Shown here: piece by piece, positions 26,913-36,092 of the stretch | Layout: every line of letters starts with the position of its first letter | Position numbering within the stretch: the stretch's first letter is position 1 | The notes under the pieces: model-generated | What the model saw: the letters and a program-made list of their open reading frames with translations, nothing else | What the model was told of the DNA's origin: nothing | The model's database searches: none | Program-made: the position numbers and the translations under genes | Source: an uncultured Alphaproteobacteria bacterium | GTDB lineage: Bacteria; Pseudomonadota; Alphaproteobacteria; Caulobacterales; Caulobacteraceae | Direction: 5' to 3' | Assembly (NCBI GenBank): GCA_903822175.1 | Contig: CAIJOB010000009.1 | Location: 1-64,000 of the forward strand | DNA length: 64,000 nucleotides

Positions 26913-29309
26913 TCAGTGAGTCAGCATCGCCTCGCCACCGTCGTCGTCGGCCACCGAGACCGGCGGCGCGTCGGCCTCGGACCATTCAATGGCCACCGGC
27001 TGGCGCGTCAGCGCGTGGCTGAGCACCTCATCCATGGTGGAGACCGGGATGATCTTCATCCCTTCCTTCACGCTGGCCGGGACCTCGGCGAGGTCCTTTT
27101 CGTTCTCCGCCGGGATCAGCACGGTTTTCACACCCGAGCGCAGCGCCGCCAGCAGCTTTTCCTTCAGGCCGCCGATGGCGGTGACCCGGCCCCGCAGAGT
27201 GACCTCGCCGGTCATGGCGATTTCCTTGCGGATCGGGATGCCGGTCAGCACCGAGACGATGGCCGTGGCCATGGCCGCGCCGGCGGACGGACCGTCCTTG
27301 GGCGTCGCGCCGTCCGGCACATGGATGTGGACGTCGGTCCGCTCGAAGCTCGGCGGTTCGAGGCCGAACTTGGTCGCCCGGCTGCGGACGTAGCTGTTCG
27401 CCGCCGAGATCGACTCCTTCATCACGTCCTTCAGGTTGCCGGTGACCGTCATGCGGCCCTTGCCCCGCATCTTGACCGCCTCGATGGTCAGGATGTCGCC
27501 GCCGAAGTCGGTGTAGGCGAGGCCGGTGATGATCCCGACCTGATCCTCGGCGTCCATCTCGCCGTACTTGTACTTCTTGATGCCGGCGTATTTGGCCAGG
27601 CGGTCGGCATCGATGGTGATGGTGAGCAGGTTCTCCCGCATCAGATCACGCACGGTCTTGCGGGCCAGGTTGCCCAGTTCCCGCTCCAGCGACCGCACGC
27701 CGCTCTCGCGGGTGTAGTAGCGGATCAGGTCGCGGATCGACTCGTCGGGGACGATGAACTCTTCCGGCTTGAGGCCATGGTCCTTGGTCAGCTTGGCCAG
27801 GATGTGCCGCTTGGCGATCTCCAGCTTTTCGTCCTCGGTGTAGCCGGGGATGCGGATGATCTCCATGCGGTCCAGCAAGGGCTGGGGCATGTTCAGGCTG
27901 TTGGCCGTGGTGACGAACATCACCGGCGAGAGGTCGTAGTCGACCTCCAGATAGTGGTCGGCGAAGGTCGAGTTCTGCGCCGGATCCAGCACCTCAAGGA
28001 GCGCCGAGGACGGGTCGCCCCGCCAGTCGCTGCCCATCTTGTCGATCTCGTCCAACAGGAAGAAGGCGTTGGTCGACTTGGCCTTCTTCATCGACTGGAT
28101 GATCTTGCCGGGCATGGAGCCGATGTAGGTCCGCCGGTGGCCGCGGATCTCGGCCTCGTCACGCACACCGCCCAGCGAGACGCGCACGAACTCGCGGCCC
28201 GTCGCCTTGGCGATCGAGCGGCCGAGCGAGGTCTTGCCGACGCCGGGCGGGCCGACGAGGCAGAGGATCGGACCTTTGAGCGAACCCACGCGGCTTTGCA
28301 CCGCCAGGTACTCCAGGATCCGTTCCTTGACCTTCTCCAGGCCGTAGTGGTCGCCCTCGAGGATGTCCTCGGCCTGCTGCAGGTCGATGGGCTTGATCTT
28401 CGCCTTGCCCCACGGGATCGACAGCAGCCAGTCGAGGTAGTTCCGCACGACGGTGGATTCCGCCGACATCGGGCTCATGTTGCGCAGCTTCTTCAGCTCC
28501 GCATCGGCCTTGGTGCGGGCCTCCTTGGAGAGCTTCGTCTTCTTGATGCGCTTTTCGAGTTCGAGCAGCTCGTCGCGCTGATCGTCCTGTTCGCCCAGCT
28601 CGCGCTGGATCGCCTTCATCTGCTCGTTCAGATAATATTCGCGCTGGGTCTTCTCCATCTGCCGCTTCACGCGGTTACGGATTTTCTTCTCGGTCTGCAT
28701 GACCGAGATTTCGCCCTCCATCAGGGCGTAGACCTGCTCCAGCCGCTTCACGACGTTGAAGACTTCGAGCAGCTGCTGCTTCTCGGCGATCTTGACCGAC
28801 AGGTGCGAGGCGATCCGGTCGGCGAGTTCGCCGGGATTGTCGATCTGCGGGATGGCGGCCAGCGCCTCCGGCGGCACCTTCTTGTTCAGCTTCACATAGT
28901 TTTCGAACTGCTCGACGACCGCGCGGCTGAGGGCCTCGGCCTCGGCGGAGCCGGCGCCGTCTTCGGCCACATAGGCGATCTCGGCCTCATAGTATTCGGC
29001 CTGGTCGGTGAAGCGGGAGACGCCGGCGCGGGCGCGGCCTTCGACCAGCACCTTGACGGTGCCGTCGGGCAGCTTGAGCAGCTGCAGGACGGTGGCCACG
29101 ACGCCGACGTCGTAGATGCCGTCGGGCGCCGGATCGTCGTCGTCCTTGTCTTTCTGGGTGGCGAGCAGGATCTGCTTGCCTTCGTTCTTCATCGCCTCTT
29201 CCAGGGCGCGCACCGACTTCTCGCGGCCCACGAACAGCGGCACCGGCTGGTGGGGGAAGACGACGATGTCCCGCAAGGGCAGGATCGGCAGGATTTTGAT
29301 CTCGGACAT
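26913..29309 (-). CDS. lon: ATP-dependent Lon protease
   Basis: Cytoplasmic AAA+ protease, 798 residues. The N-terminal substrate domain begins [21 protein letters not shown] coiled coil follows at about 190-270, then Walker [10 protein letters not shown] at about 355, Walker [12 protein letters not shown], and the protease domain with catalytic Ser in [11 protein letters not shown] near residue 676 and the later Lys. In Caulobacter, Lon degrades DnaA, CcrM and SciP (established knowledge). Gene order clpX-lon-HU fits, but three enzyme genes now separate clpX from lon. A heat-shock-like promoter lies upstream. Confidence 0.98.
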   Translation of the reverse strand: MSEIKILPILPLRDIVVFPHQPVPLFVGREKSVRALEEAMKNEGKQILLATQKDKDDDDPAPDGIYDVGVVATVLQLLKLPDGTVKVLVEGRARAGVSRFTDQAEYYEAEIAYVAEDGAGSAEAEALSRAVVEQFENYVKLNKKVPPEALAAIPQIDNPGELADRIASHLSVKIAEKQQLLEVFNVVKRLEQVYALMEGEISVMQTEKKIRNRVKRQMEKTQREYYLNEQMKAIQRELGEQDDQRDELLELEKRIKKTKLSKEARTKADAELKKLRNMSPMSAESTVVRNYLDWLLSIPWGKAKIKPIDLQQAEDILEGDHYGLEKVKERILEYLAVQSRVGSLKGPILCLVGPPGVGKTSLGRSIAKATGREFVRVSLGGVRDEAEIRGHRRTYIGSMPGKIIQSMKKAKSTNAFFLLDEIDKMGSDWRGDPSSALLEVLDPAQNSTFADHYLEVDYDLSPVMFVTTANSLNMPQPLLDRMEIIRIPGYTEDEKLEIAKRHILAKLTKDHGLKPEEFIVPDESIRDLIRYYTRESGVRSLERELGNLARKTVRDLMRENLLTITIDADRLAKYAGIKKYKYGEMDAEDQVGIITGLAYTDFGGDILTIEAVKMRGKGRMTVTGNLKDVMKESISAANSYVRSRATKFGLEPPSFERTDVHIHVPDGATPKDGPSAGAAMATAIVSVLTGIPIRKEIAMTGEVTLRGRVTAIGGLKEKLLAALRSGVKTVLIPAENEKDLAEVPASVKEGMKIIPVSTMDEVLSHALTRQPVAIEWSEADAPPVSVADDDGGEAMLTH

Positions 29310-29369
29310 ATGCCTTTTACTCCTGACCGGCCGCTTTGGTTTCGCAGCCCGGCCTCCCGGATCGCGGTC

Positions 29370-29390
29370 ACTCAGACGATGCGTCTGAGT
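29370..29390. repeat. Perfect inverted repeat in the lon leader
   Basis: ACTCAGACG and CGTCTGAGT are perfect 9-bp complements around a 3-base loop, between the candidate heat-shock promoter and the lon start. It could be a leader hairpin or an operator. No known regulator motif was recognised. Confidence 0.65.
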
Positions 29391-29432
29391 CTTACGATCC
29401 GTCCGTCCCCGAAGGCGACGGCTTTCGGTGAT

Positions 29433-29462
29433 TTATGTGGACCGTTTGGCCCGTGGTTCAAG
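29433..29462 (-). promoter_or_regulatory. Candidate heat-shock (sigma32-type) promoter of lon
   Basis: On the minus strand, CTTGAA (29462-29457) and CCACATAA (29440-29433) are separated by 16 bases, close to the sigma32 pattern CTTGAA...CCCCAT. Lon is a classical heat-shock gene, which supports the call. The leader would be roughly 110-120 bases. The remaining sequence up to 29594 shows no gene. Confidence 0.5.
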
Positions 29463-29594
29463 CGGAGCAACAGCTTTGCGCGACACTGGGTCTCATCGCG
29501 GTTCACGAGCTAGCTAGAGCGGTGAATGCGAGGTCGTGCGCGCAATTCCATGCCCCGACCCTTGCAGCCTAGGTGGGAAGGGGCGCCTAAATTC

Positions 29595-30191
29595 TCAAGA
29601 TGCCGGCAGAACGAGGGCTTCCTCGACGAAATCCATGCGGTCCTGGCCGAAGAACATCTCGTCGTCCACGAAGAAGGTCGGCGCGCCAAACACCCCGCGC
29701 GCCACGGCGGCCTCGGTGGTGGCCCTGAGCCGGTCCTTGACGTCCTCGCGCTCCACCAGCGCCTTGAAGTCGTCGGGCTCGAGGCCGGCGCGGCGGATCA
29801 CCGGGGTCAGCTCGGCAGGCTCGCCGAGGTTCTTCGGGTCGCGCCACATGGCGTCGAAGACCAGGTCGCAATAGGTCATGAACCGGGTGTCGTCGATCAG
29901 GCCGGTGGCCGCCCGCATCAGGTGCATGGTGTTGATCGGGAAGTGCGGGTTGAAGTTGAACTCCGTCCCGTGCCGCTTAGCCCAGCGGCGGAAATCGACG
30001 CTGGTCCAGCGGCCCTTGGCGGGAATCGTCGCAGGCGAGGCGTTGCCGGTCGCCTTAAACACGCCTCCCAGCAGCATCGGGACATAGTCGATCCGCGCGC
30101 CCGTCCGGGCGGTCAGCGCGGGCAGCCGTTTGTAGGCGAGGTAACTCGCCGGGCTGCCGAAATCGAACAGGAACTCCAGAGTTTTCGTCAT
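29595..30191 (-). CDS. 2-hydroxychromene-2-carboxylate isomerase / DsbA-family protein
   Basis: A 198-residue thioredoxin-fold protein of the kappa-GST-like HCCA isomerase family. The N-terminal LEFLFDFGSPASYLAYKRL has Ser13 at the position that activates glutathione in this family, and there is no CxxC. The C-terminal GVFGAPTFFVDDEMFFGQDR is the family cis-Pro region. Known members isomerise intermediates of naphthalene catabolism; the role here is unproven. I use ATG at 30191; GTG two codons earlier is possible. It lies downstream of the SDR gene on the same strand. Confidence 0.88.
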   Translation of the reverse strand: MTKTLEFLFDFGSPASYLAYKRLPALTARTGARIDYVPMLLGGVFKATGNASPATIPAKGRWTSVDFRRWAKRHGTEFNFNPHFPINTMHLMRAATGLIDDTRFMTYCDLVFDAMWRDPKNLGEPAELTPVIRRAGLEPDDFKALVEREDVKDRLRATTEAAVARGVFGAPTFFVDDEMFFGQDRMDFVEEALVLPAS

Positions 30192-30209
30192 CGTCACGTC
30201 TTGGCTAGA

Positions 30210-30959
30210 TCACCAAGTCTCCATCCAGGGGCGGAGGTCGAGCTCGTGGGTCCAGGCGTCCCGTGGCTGGACGTGCAGGGCCCAATAGGCGTCCGCGATA
30301 TGTTCGGGGTTGAGTATCCCGTCCTCGTCCTTCAGGGCGTAGCGGGCGGGGAAATTCTCGGCGATCCAGGCGGTGTCGATGGCGCCGTCGATGATCGTGT
30401 GGGCGACGTGGACCCCCTTGGGGCCCAGCTCGCGCCCCATGCTTTGGGCGACGGCGCGCAGGCCGTGCTTGGCGGCGGCGAAGGCGGCGAACCCTATGCC
30501 GCCCCGGACGCTGGCCGTGGCGCCGGTGAAGATGATCGTGCCGCGGCCGCGCGGCGTCATCACCTTGGCCGCCTCGCGCCCCGCCAGGAAGCCGGAGAAG
30601 CAGGCCATTTCCCAGACCTTCTGGAAGACCCGGCTGGTGGTCTCGACAATGGAGAAGCGGACGTTCGCGCCGATGTTGAAGACGCAGACCTCAACCGGCG
30701 CGATCTCGGCCTCAACCCTTTCGAAGAGGGCGACCATCTGGTCTTCCTGCCGGGCGTCGACGCCGAAGGGATGGGCCTCGCCGCCGGCCTCGCGAATCGC
30801 GGCGGTCAGGGATTCGAGCTGGTCGGCATGGCGGCGGACGATGACGGCCGCATAGCCCTCGCGGGCGAACCGCTTGGCGATGGCGCCGCCTAGAGCGTCG
30901 CCGGCGCCGATGACGATGATGGCCCTATCTGCCAAGTCCAATATCCCCCTTGGGGGCAT
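30210..30959 (-). CDS. Short-chain dehydrogenase/reductase family protein lacking the catalytic Tyr
   Basis: About 249 residues with an SDR Rossmann fold: GAGDALGG near the N-terminus, then FNIGAN in place of NNAG, then the Ser-bearing TGATAS. The active-site YxxxK reads FAAAK: the codon is TTC (Phe), so the catalytic Tyr is missing while Lys is kept. The start is uncertain. ATG at 30959 is used; a TTG 18 bases further in sits behind AAGGGGG and would give MDLADRAIIVIGAG. Function is open: a divergent dehydrogenase or a non-oxidoreductase SDR. It is probably co-transcribed with the HCCA-isomerase-like gene. Confidence 0.85.
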   Translation of the reverse strand: MPPRGILDLADRAIIVIGAGDALGGAIAKRFAREGYAAVIVRRHADQLESLTAAIREAGGEAHPFGVDARQEDQMVALFERVEAEIAPVEVCVFNIGANVRFSIVETTSRVFQKVWEMACFSGFLAGREAAKVMTPRGRGTIIFTGATASVRGGIGFAAFAAAKHGLRAVAQSMGRELGPKGVHVAHTIIDGAIDTAWIAENFPARYALKDEDGILNPEHIADAYWALHVQPRDAWTHELDLRPWMETW

Positions 30960-30996
30960 TAGATGCGCGCGCGTCCGGCGTGGCAACTGTCAGGCG

Positions 30997-31023
30997 AAAT
31001 ATTCCCCTATAGCGGGAATATTT
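30997..31023. repeat. AT-rich perfect inverted repeat between VOC and SDR genes
   Basis: AAATATTCCC (30997-31006) and GGGAATATTT (31014-31023) are perfect 10-bp complements around a 7-base loop. The arms start one base after the VOC stop and lie 38 bases before the SDR start. Its AT content stands out from the surrounding GC-rich DNA. It could be a terminator with U-rich arm or an operator for the SDR unit. Confidence 0.65.
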
Positions 31024-31024
31024 G

Positions 31025-31396
31025 TCAGGACGCGCGACAGTTGAGTTCGAAGGTCACGCCGTTGAACTCGGTGACGAACATCTGGCGGATGCCGCCGTTG
31101 GGCGAGACCGTGGCGTCGTAGGCCACGCCCGCCGCCTGCAGGCGCAGCTCAGCGTCCTCGTAGTCGTCGATGGTGAAGGCGAAGTGGTCGAGGGAGGAGC
31201 CCTTGCTGGCGGCCCCTGCCCTGCTCACCTCGACCAGATGCACCACGTCCTTGCCGCCGGCGTAGAGCCAGGCGCCGCCGAAGGCGAAGTCCGGGCGCCA
31301 GCCGACGCTCAGGCCCAGCACCTCGGTGAAGAACGCCTGGGTGCGGGCCAGCTCGGTGGTGCGGATATTGATGTGGTCCAGGCCGGTGATCGCCAT
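31025..31396 (-). CDS. VOC/glyoxalase family protein
   Basis: A 123-residue single VOC domain. Two beta-alpha-beta-beta-beta units start at GLDHINIRTTELARTQAFFTE and SSLDHFAFTIDDY. Metal-ligand-like residues are His8 (DHIN), a central His (VVHLVEV) and Glu in VTFELN. Such proteins include glyoxalase I, dioxygenases and resistance proteins; the reaction here cannot be told. It is upstream of the SDR gene on the same strand. Confidence 0.88.
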   Translation of the reverse strand: MAITGLDHINIRTTELARTQAFFTEVLGLSVGWRPDFAFGGAWLYAGGKDVVHLVEVSRAGAASKGSSLDHFAFTIDDYEDAELRLQAAGVAYDATVSPNGGIRQMFVTEFNGVTFELNCRAS

Positions 31397-31434
31397 CGTG
31401 CGCCTCTTGGTTCGTGGGCCAAGTATCGCGCACG

Positions 31435-31463
31435 AAAAAGCCCCGCAGTCACCCGCGGGGCTT
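31435..31463 (-). terminator. Intrinsic terminator of clpX
   Basis: On the minus strand, AAGCCCCGC and GCGGGGCTT pair around an 8-base loop (arms 31455-31463 and 31438-31446) and run straight into five T residues (31439-31435). This is the clearest factor-independent terminator in the window, 26 bases after the clpX stop. Confidence 0.92.
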
Positions 31464-31488
31464 GAACGTTTCGGCCGGAAGGCGGTGG

Positions 31489-32751
31489 CTAGGCGGCCCC
31501 GCCCTTGTCGCGGCGCTCGGCGTAGATGATCAACGGCTGAGCGCGGCCTTCGACGACCTCGGCATTGACCACCACCTCTTCCACACCGTCGTAGGTGGGA
31601 AGTTCGTACATGGTGTCGAGCAGGATCGCCTCGAGGATCGAGCGCAGGCCCCGCGCGCCGGTCTTCCGCGTGATGGCCTTGCGGGCCACCGCGTTGAGCG
31701 CGTCGTCGGTGAAGGTGAGGCCGACGTTCTCCATGTCGAACAGCCGGACGTACTGCTTCACGAAGGCGTTCTTCGGCTCGGTGAGGATCTTCACCAGGGC
31801 CTTTTCGTCGAGGTCGTCCAGCGTCGCGATGACCGGCAGGCGGCCAACGAATTCCGGGATCAGGCCGAAGCGCAGCAGGTCGTCCGGCTCCACCTGGCGG
31901 AACACCTCGCCGGTGCGGCGCTCGTCCGGATCGGAGACCTTGGCGCCGAAGCCGATCGAGGCGCCCTTACCGCGCGCGGAGATGATCTTCTCCAGGCCCG
32001 CGAAGGCGCCGCCGCAGATGAACAGGATGTTGGTGGTGTCGACCTGCAGGAATTCCTGCTGCGGATGCTTGCGCCCGCCCTGCGGCGGCACGGAGGCGAC
32101 GGTGCCTTCCATGATCTTCAGCAGCGCCTGCTGCACGCCCTCGCCCGACACGTCCCGCGTGATCGAGGGATTGTCGGACTTGCGGCTGATCTTATCGACC
32201 TCGTCGATGTAGACGATGCCGCGCTGCGCGCGCTCGACGTTGTAGTCGGCGGCCTGCAGCAATTTCAGGATGATATTCTCGACATCTTCACCCACGTAGC
32301 CCGCCTCGGTGAGCGTCGTGGCGTCGGCGACGGTGAACGGAACGTCGATGATTCGCGCCAAAGTCTGCGCCAGCAAGGTCTTGCCGGTGCCCGTCGGGCC
32401 GATCAGCAGGATGTTCGCCTTGCCCAGTTCGACGTCGTTATTCTTCGTCGCGTGGTTCAACCGCTTGTAGTGGTTGTGCACCGCGACCGAGAGAACTTTC
32501 TTGGCGTGATCTTGCCCGATCACGTAATCGTCGAGGACTTCACGGATTTCCTTAGGAGTCGGGACACCGTCCTTCGACTTCACAAAGGAGATCTTATGTT
32601 CTTCGCGGATGATATCCATGCACAGCTCGACGCATTCATCACAGATGAACACGGTCGGGCCCGCGATTAGCTTGCGGACCTCATGCTGGCTCTTGCCGCA
32701 GAAAGAGCAGTACAGGGTGCTCTTGGAGTCTCCGCTTGCGGCCTTTGTCAT
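31489..32751 (-). CDS. clpX: ClpXP protease ATPase subunit ClpX
   Basis: AAA+ unfoldase that feeds substrates to ClpP, 420 residues. The N-terminal zinc-binding domain has Cys15, 18, 37 and 40 ([14 protein letters not shown]). Walker A is GPTGTGKT near residue 117. Walker [11 protein letters not shown] and the C-terminal small domain follow. In Caulobacter, ClpXP degrades CtrA and other cell-cycle regulators (established knowledge). It is separated from clpP by cicA and one small gene on the opposite strand. Confidence 0.98.
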   Translation of the reverse strand: MTKAASGDSKSTLYCSFCGKSQHEVRKLIAGPTVFICDECVELCMDIIREEHKISFVKSKDGVPTPKEIREVLDDYVIGQDHAKKVLSVAVHNHYKRLNHATKNNDVELGKANILLIGPTGTGKTLLAQTLARIIDVPFTVADATTLTEAGYVGEDVENIILKLLQAADYNVERAQRGIVYIDEVDKISRKSDNPSITRDVSGEGVQQALLKIMEGTVASVPPQGGRKHPQQEFLQVDTTNILFICGGAFAGLEKIISARGKGASIGFGAKVSDPDERRTGEVFRQVEPDDLLRFGLIPEFVGRLPVIATLDDLDEKALVKILTEPKNAFVKQYVRLFDMENVGLTFTDDALNAVARKAITRKTGARGLRSILEAILLDTMYELPTYDGVEEVVVNAEVVEGRAQPLIIYAERRDKGGAA

Positions 32752-32974
32752 GGTCGGTTCTCACTCTCTAGGCGATCCCAACGGGCCTTACGGCCTGAAT
32801 CGCCCCGCGGACGTCGTCGTCCTATCACTGCACTCTACGCGCCGCGGGTTGTCTAAGTCTTGACATTCCCCGATCCGAGCCGGGATCACAAGCCTTGCGG
32901 CCCGGTCGCGACAATTGGCGGCGCATTGCCGGAATGGCGGGCGCTTCGCAATCCTAGATGGGAAACAGGCCGAA
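32752..32974. other. Divergent region between clpX and cicA
   Basis: Holds the promoters for both genes. On the plus strand a perfect TTGACA lies at 32860-32865 but the matching -10 position is poor. I see no heat-shock motif as clear as that of lon and no RNA gene. Confidence 0.5.
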
Positions 32975-33655
32975 ATGGGACAAGACCAGCCGCGGATCGA
33001 AGCTGGCGCCTTTGCCCTAGCAGAAGCGGGGACGTTCGAAGACCGTGGAAGCGAGGATCGGCCCATCGTCGCGTTCGATTTCGACGGCACACTGACCATC
33101 CGCGACAGCTACACGGCCTTCCTGAAGTGGCGGGCGGGACGCAAAGCCTACGCGGCGGGCATGATCCGTCTGATCCCGGCGGCGCTGGCCTATCTGATCC
33201 ACCGCGACCGCGGGCGCATCAAGGCCGCCGCCACGCGGGAATACCTCCGCGGCGTTCCCCGCGAGACGCTGGAGGCCGATGCGCGCCGCTTTGCCGAGCA
33301 GTTTTCGCGCAGCCTGCTGCGGCCCGACGCCATGGCGACCTGGAAGCGCTGGCGGGGCGAGCACGTGCGCCTGGTGATCGTCACCGCCTCACCCGACCTG
33401 GTCGTGGCGCCCTTCGCCCGAGGCCTAGGCGCCGACACGCTGATTGGGACGCATTTGGCGTTCGACGCGCAGGACCGGGCGACGGGCGGCTTCGACAGCC
33501 CAAACTGTCGAGGACCGGAGAAAATGGTGCGCCTGCACGCCGCCTTCGGACCCGGTTTCGAGTTAAGGGCCGCCTATGGCGATACCAGCGGCGACAAGGA
33601 GATGATCGCGGCGGCCGAGATCAAGGGCTACCGCGTCTTCGAGGGGGTTCCATGA
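32975..33655 (+). CDS. cicA: HAD-family phosphatase, CicA-like
   Basis: A 226-residue HAD-IB (SerB-like) hydrolase. Motif I is FDFDGT with Asp35 and Asp37; motif II Thr is in IVTASPD; motif IV is YGDTSGDKE. Position between clpX and clpP matches cicA of Caulobacter, whose dosage is known to affect growth and cell shape. I start at MGQDQPR; a TTG 20 codons upstream would give a longer form. The first 28 residues are variable. The substrate is unknown; phosphoserine-phosphatase-like chemistry is expected. Confidence 0.88.
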   Translation: MGQDQPRIEAGAFALAEAGTFEDRGSEDRPIVAFDFDGTLTIRDSYTAFLKWRAGRKAYAAGMIRLIPAALAYLIHRDRGRIKAAATREYLRGVPRETLEADARRFAEQFSRSLLRPDAMATWKRWRGEHVRLVIVTASPDLVVAPFARGLGADTLIGTHLAFDAQDRATGGFDSPNCRGPEKMVRLHAAFGPGFELRAAYGDTSGDKEMIAAAEIKGYRVFEGVP

Positions 33656-33909
33656 GACACGCCCGCGACGCCGACCTCGACCGGATCGAGGACCTCCTGG
33701 CGCAGGTCCGCACCCTGCCCGGCCTGAAGGAGAAGAAGCGCGGCTGTTTCTATTGGAAGTCGCGCGGGTTCCTGCATTTCCATGAGGATCCCAAGGGCAT
33801 GTTCGCCGACCTGGCGGGCGAGGATCGCATGGACATTCGGATCGACGTCACCGAGACGGACGGTCAGGCCGAGCTGATGGCTGCGGCGCGGAAGCGGTTG
33901 GGGGTCTAA
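33652..33909 (+). CDS. Conserved-looking hypothetical protein downstream of cicA
   Basis: An 85-residue soluble protein that starts inside the cicA stop (ATGA), so it is translationally coupled. It is rich in charged residues and has a core GCFYWKSRGFLHFHED followed by MFADLAGEDRMDIRIDVTE. I do not recognise a named family with confidence. Coupling to a phosphatase and location beside clpP suggest a linked role, but nothing more can be said. Confidence 0.8.
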   Translation: MRHARDADLDRIEDLLAQVRTLPGLKEKKRGCFYWKSRGFLHFHEDPKGMFADLAGEDRMDIRIDVTETDGQAELMAAARKRLGV

Positions 33910-33923
33910 ACCCTCTCCCTACC

Positions 33924-34003
33924 CTCTCCCTCTCGCTGCGCGGGGGAGAGGAGGCTGAGGCGTGATGCGATCTCCTCTCCCCCCGCGTAGCGGAGAGGGA
34001 GAG
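33924..34003. repeat. REP-like large imperfect inverted repeat, probable convergent terminator
   Basis: The arm 33924-33953 (CTCTCCCTCTCGC...) and the arm 33972-34003 are near-complements of about 30 bases with only a few mismatches and small gaps, around an 18-base spacer. It lies between the 3' ends of the cicA unit and clpP. Such pyrimidine/purine-rich units are often dispersed repeats in Caulobacterales genomes; copy number cannot be seen here. It would form a very stable hairpin on either RNA. Confidence 0.75.
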
Positions 34004-34025
34004 GATAAAGGAGAGGGCCTCGGCC

Positions 34026-34643
34026 CTAGTCCTCGGTTTCGCGCTTTTCCCAGACGTGGTCGACGATGCCCCAGGCCTTGGCCTCTTCGGCGGTCATGAA
34101 GCTGTCGCGGTCGAGGACGCTTTCCACGGTCTCCACCGTCTGGCCGGTGTGCTTGGCGTAGAGTTCGTTCAGGCGGGTCTTGGTCTTGATGATGTCCTCG
34201 GCGTGCCGTTCGATGTCGCTGGCCTTGCCGGAGAAGCCGCCCGAGGGCTGGTGCACCATGATCCGCGCGTTGGGGAGCGCGATGCGCTGACCCGGCTCGC
34301 CGGCCATCAGCAGGAACGAGCCCATCGAGGCCGCCATGCCCAGGCACAGCGTGATCACCGGGCTCTTGATGTATTGCATGGTGTCGTAGATCGCGAGGCC
34401 AGAGGTCACCACGCCGCCGGGCGAGTTGATGTACATCTGGATTTCCTTCTTGGGGTTCTCCGCCTCGAGATGCAGCAGCTGGGCGCAGATCAGCGCCGCC
34501 ATGCCGTCCTCGACGGGACCCGCCAGGAAGATGATCCGGTCCTTCAGGAGCCGGGAGAAGATGTCGTAGGCGCGCTCGCCACGGCTCGTCTGCTCGACGA
34601 CCATCGGCACGAGGCCCAGCGCGGTGGTGACGGGGTCACGCAT
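34026..34643 (-). CDS. clpP: ATP-dependent Clp protease proteolytic subunit ClpP
   Basis: Serine protease ring subunit, 205 residues. The triad is visible: Ser106 in GMAASMGSF, His131 in VHQPSGG and an Asp in VLDRD near 180. The N-terminal [20 protein letters not shown] is the usual propeptide/axial loop region. AGAAGGA lies upstream of the ATG. It is divergent from the M20 peptidase gene. It is not co-transcribed with clpX, the arrangement known for Caulobacter. Confidence 0.98.
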   Translation of the reverse strand: MRDPVTTALGLVPMVVEQTSRGERAYDIFSRLLKDRIIFLAGPVEDGMAALICAQLLHLEAENPKKEIQMYINSPGGVVTSGLAIYDTMQYIKSPVITLCLGMAASMGSFLLMAGEPGQRIALPNARIMVHQPSGGFSGKASDIERHAEDIIKTKTRLNELYAKHTGQTVETVESVLDRDSFMTAEEAKAWGIVDHVWEKRETED

Positions 34644-34828
34644 AGGGGGAAGTCCTTCTTGGGGTCTCTAGGCTTGGAATCTCTGGCGTGCCTGCCGATG
34701 GCCCGCTCAGGGTGTGGATATCGCGTGCCGAGGGGCCAGACGCAAGGTGACGCGAACGCGCGGGGTCTTTCGGCTTGATCCTGATGGCAAGGCGGCCATG
34801 GTGGCTGAAGTTCGTGCTGGGGGAATTA

Positions 34829-36088
34829 ATGCCGTTCAAGTTCATCGCGCTCGCGGGCGCCGCAGCCGCCGCTCTCATCGCCCTACCCGCCTTCGCCGCA
34901 ACGCCGCCGGCCCCCAAGGACGCCAGCGTCTGGGCCGCGGCCGAAGCCGCGAAGACCGGGGAGCTCAAGCTGCTTGAGCAGGTGGTGAATATCGACTCGG
35001 GCACCGGCGACGTTGAAGGCGGCCGCAAGATCGCCGGCATCCTGTCGGCGCGGCTGAAGGCGCTGGGCTTCTCGATCGAGAGCGTGAAGGCCGAAGCTGA
35101 GGGGTTGCCGGACAATACGGTCGCGACACTCAACGGGACCGGCAAGGGCCGCATCCTGCTGATCGGCCACATCGATACGGTGTTCGAGCCCGGCACCGTC
35201 GCCAAGCGGCCGTTCCGCATGGACGCCGAGAAGGCCTATGGCCCCGGCGTGAGCGACGAGAAGGGCGGCGTGATCGAGGGCGTCACCGCGCTGGAGCTCC
35301 TGCACGGCATGGGCTTCAAGGACTTCAAACAGATCGTCTTCCTGATCGAGACCTCGGAAGAGCGCGGCTCTTCGGGCACACATGCGCTGATTGGCAAGCT
35401 GTTGGCCGACGCGGACGTCGAGCTGAACCTCGAACCCGGCGACACGCCGGACGTCATGACCGTCTGGCGCAAGGGCGGCCGGACCTTCCATATCGACGTC
35501 CAGGGCCGCGCCGCCCACGCTGGGATCGCGCCGCAGGACGGGCGCAACGCCATCACCGAACTGATCCATCAGATCCAGGCCGACGACGTGTTTCCGAAGT
35601 CCGGGGACGGCCTGACCGCCAATGTCACCGTCATCGAGGGCGGCACGCGGGGCAACATCATCCCCGACCACGCCTCGGCTCTGATGAATGTCCGGGTGCG
35701 CGACAAGGCCGACTACGCCCGCGTCCAGGCGGTGCTGGAGAAGAACGCCAAGACGACCGTGGTGCCCGACACCAAGGTGACCGTCTCCGGCGAACCCTCC
35801 TATGGGCCGCTGGCCATCAACCCCGGCACCGAGGCGCTGGCCGACCGGGCCGAGGCAATCTACGCCGGCATCGGCAAGACCATCACCCGCGGCGGCAACG
35901 GGGGCTCCTCGGAATCGGCCATGGCGTTCGAATCCGGCATTCCCGCCCTGGACGGCCTGGGTCCGGCGGCGGGCGGCTTCCACGCGCCCAGCGAATATCT
36001 GCTGCTCGGCACGGTGACGCCCAGACTCTATCTGCTGACCAAGCTGATCCAGGAACTGGGCCACCAGCCGCCGCCGCGGCTCAAGTAG
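34829..36088 (+). CDS. Secreted M20 family metallopeptidase (glutamate carboxypeptidase-like)
   Basis: A 419-residue zinc exopeptidase with a signal peptide ending at AFA (about residue 23). Metal and catalytic residues are His114 and Asp116 (GHIDTV), Asp143 (GPGVSDEKGG), Glu177-Glu178 (ETSEERGS) and the late GGNGGSSES motif. The dimerisation domain lies at about 215-325. It resembles carboxypeptidase G2, which removes C-terminal glutamate. I start at MPFKF, with GGGGGAA upstream; TTG and ATG codons 15-18 codons earlier would disrupt the signal peptide. It precedes eutB by four bases. Confidence 0.92.
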   Translation: MPFKFIALAGAAAAALIALPAFAATPPAPKDASVWAAAEAAKTGELKLLEQVVNIDSGTGDVEGGRKIAGILSARLKALGFSIESVKAEAEGLPDNTVATLNGTGKGRILLIGHIDTVFEPGTVAKRPFRMDAEKAYGPGVSDEKGGVIEGVTALELLHGMGFKDFKQIVFLIETSEERGSSGTHALIGKLLADADVELNLEPGDTPDVMTVWRKGGRTFHIDVQGRAAHAGIAPQDGRNAITELIHQIQADDVFPKSGDGLTANVTVIEGGTRGNIIPDHASALMNVRVRDKADYARVQAVLEKNAKTTVVPDTKVTVSGEPSYGPLAINPGTEALADRAEAIYAGIGKTITRGGNGGSSESAMAFESGIPALDGLGPAAGGFHAPSEYLLLGTVTPRLYLLTKLIQELGHQPPPRLK

Positions 36089-36092
36089 GTCC

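Noticed and set aside
26916..29513. An 865-codon open frame on the plus strand
   Set aside because: It is the exact antisense shadow of lon. The product is rich in His, Asp, Gly and Leu with no recognisable domain.
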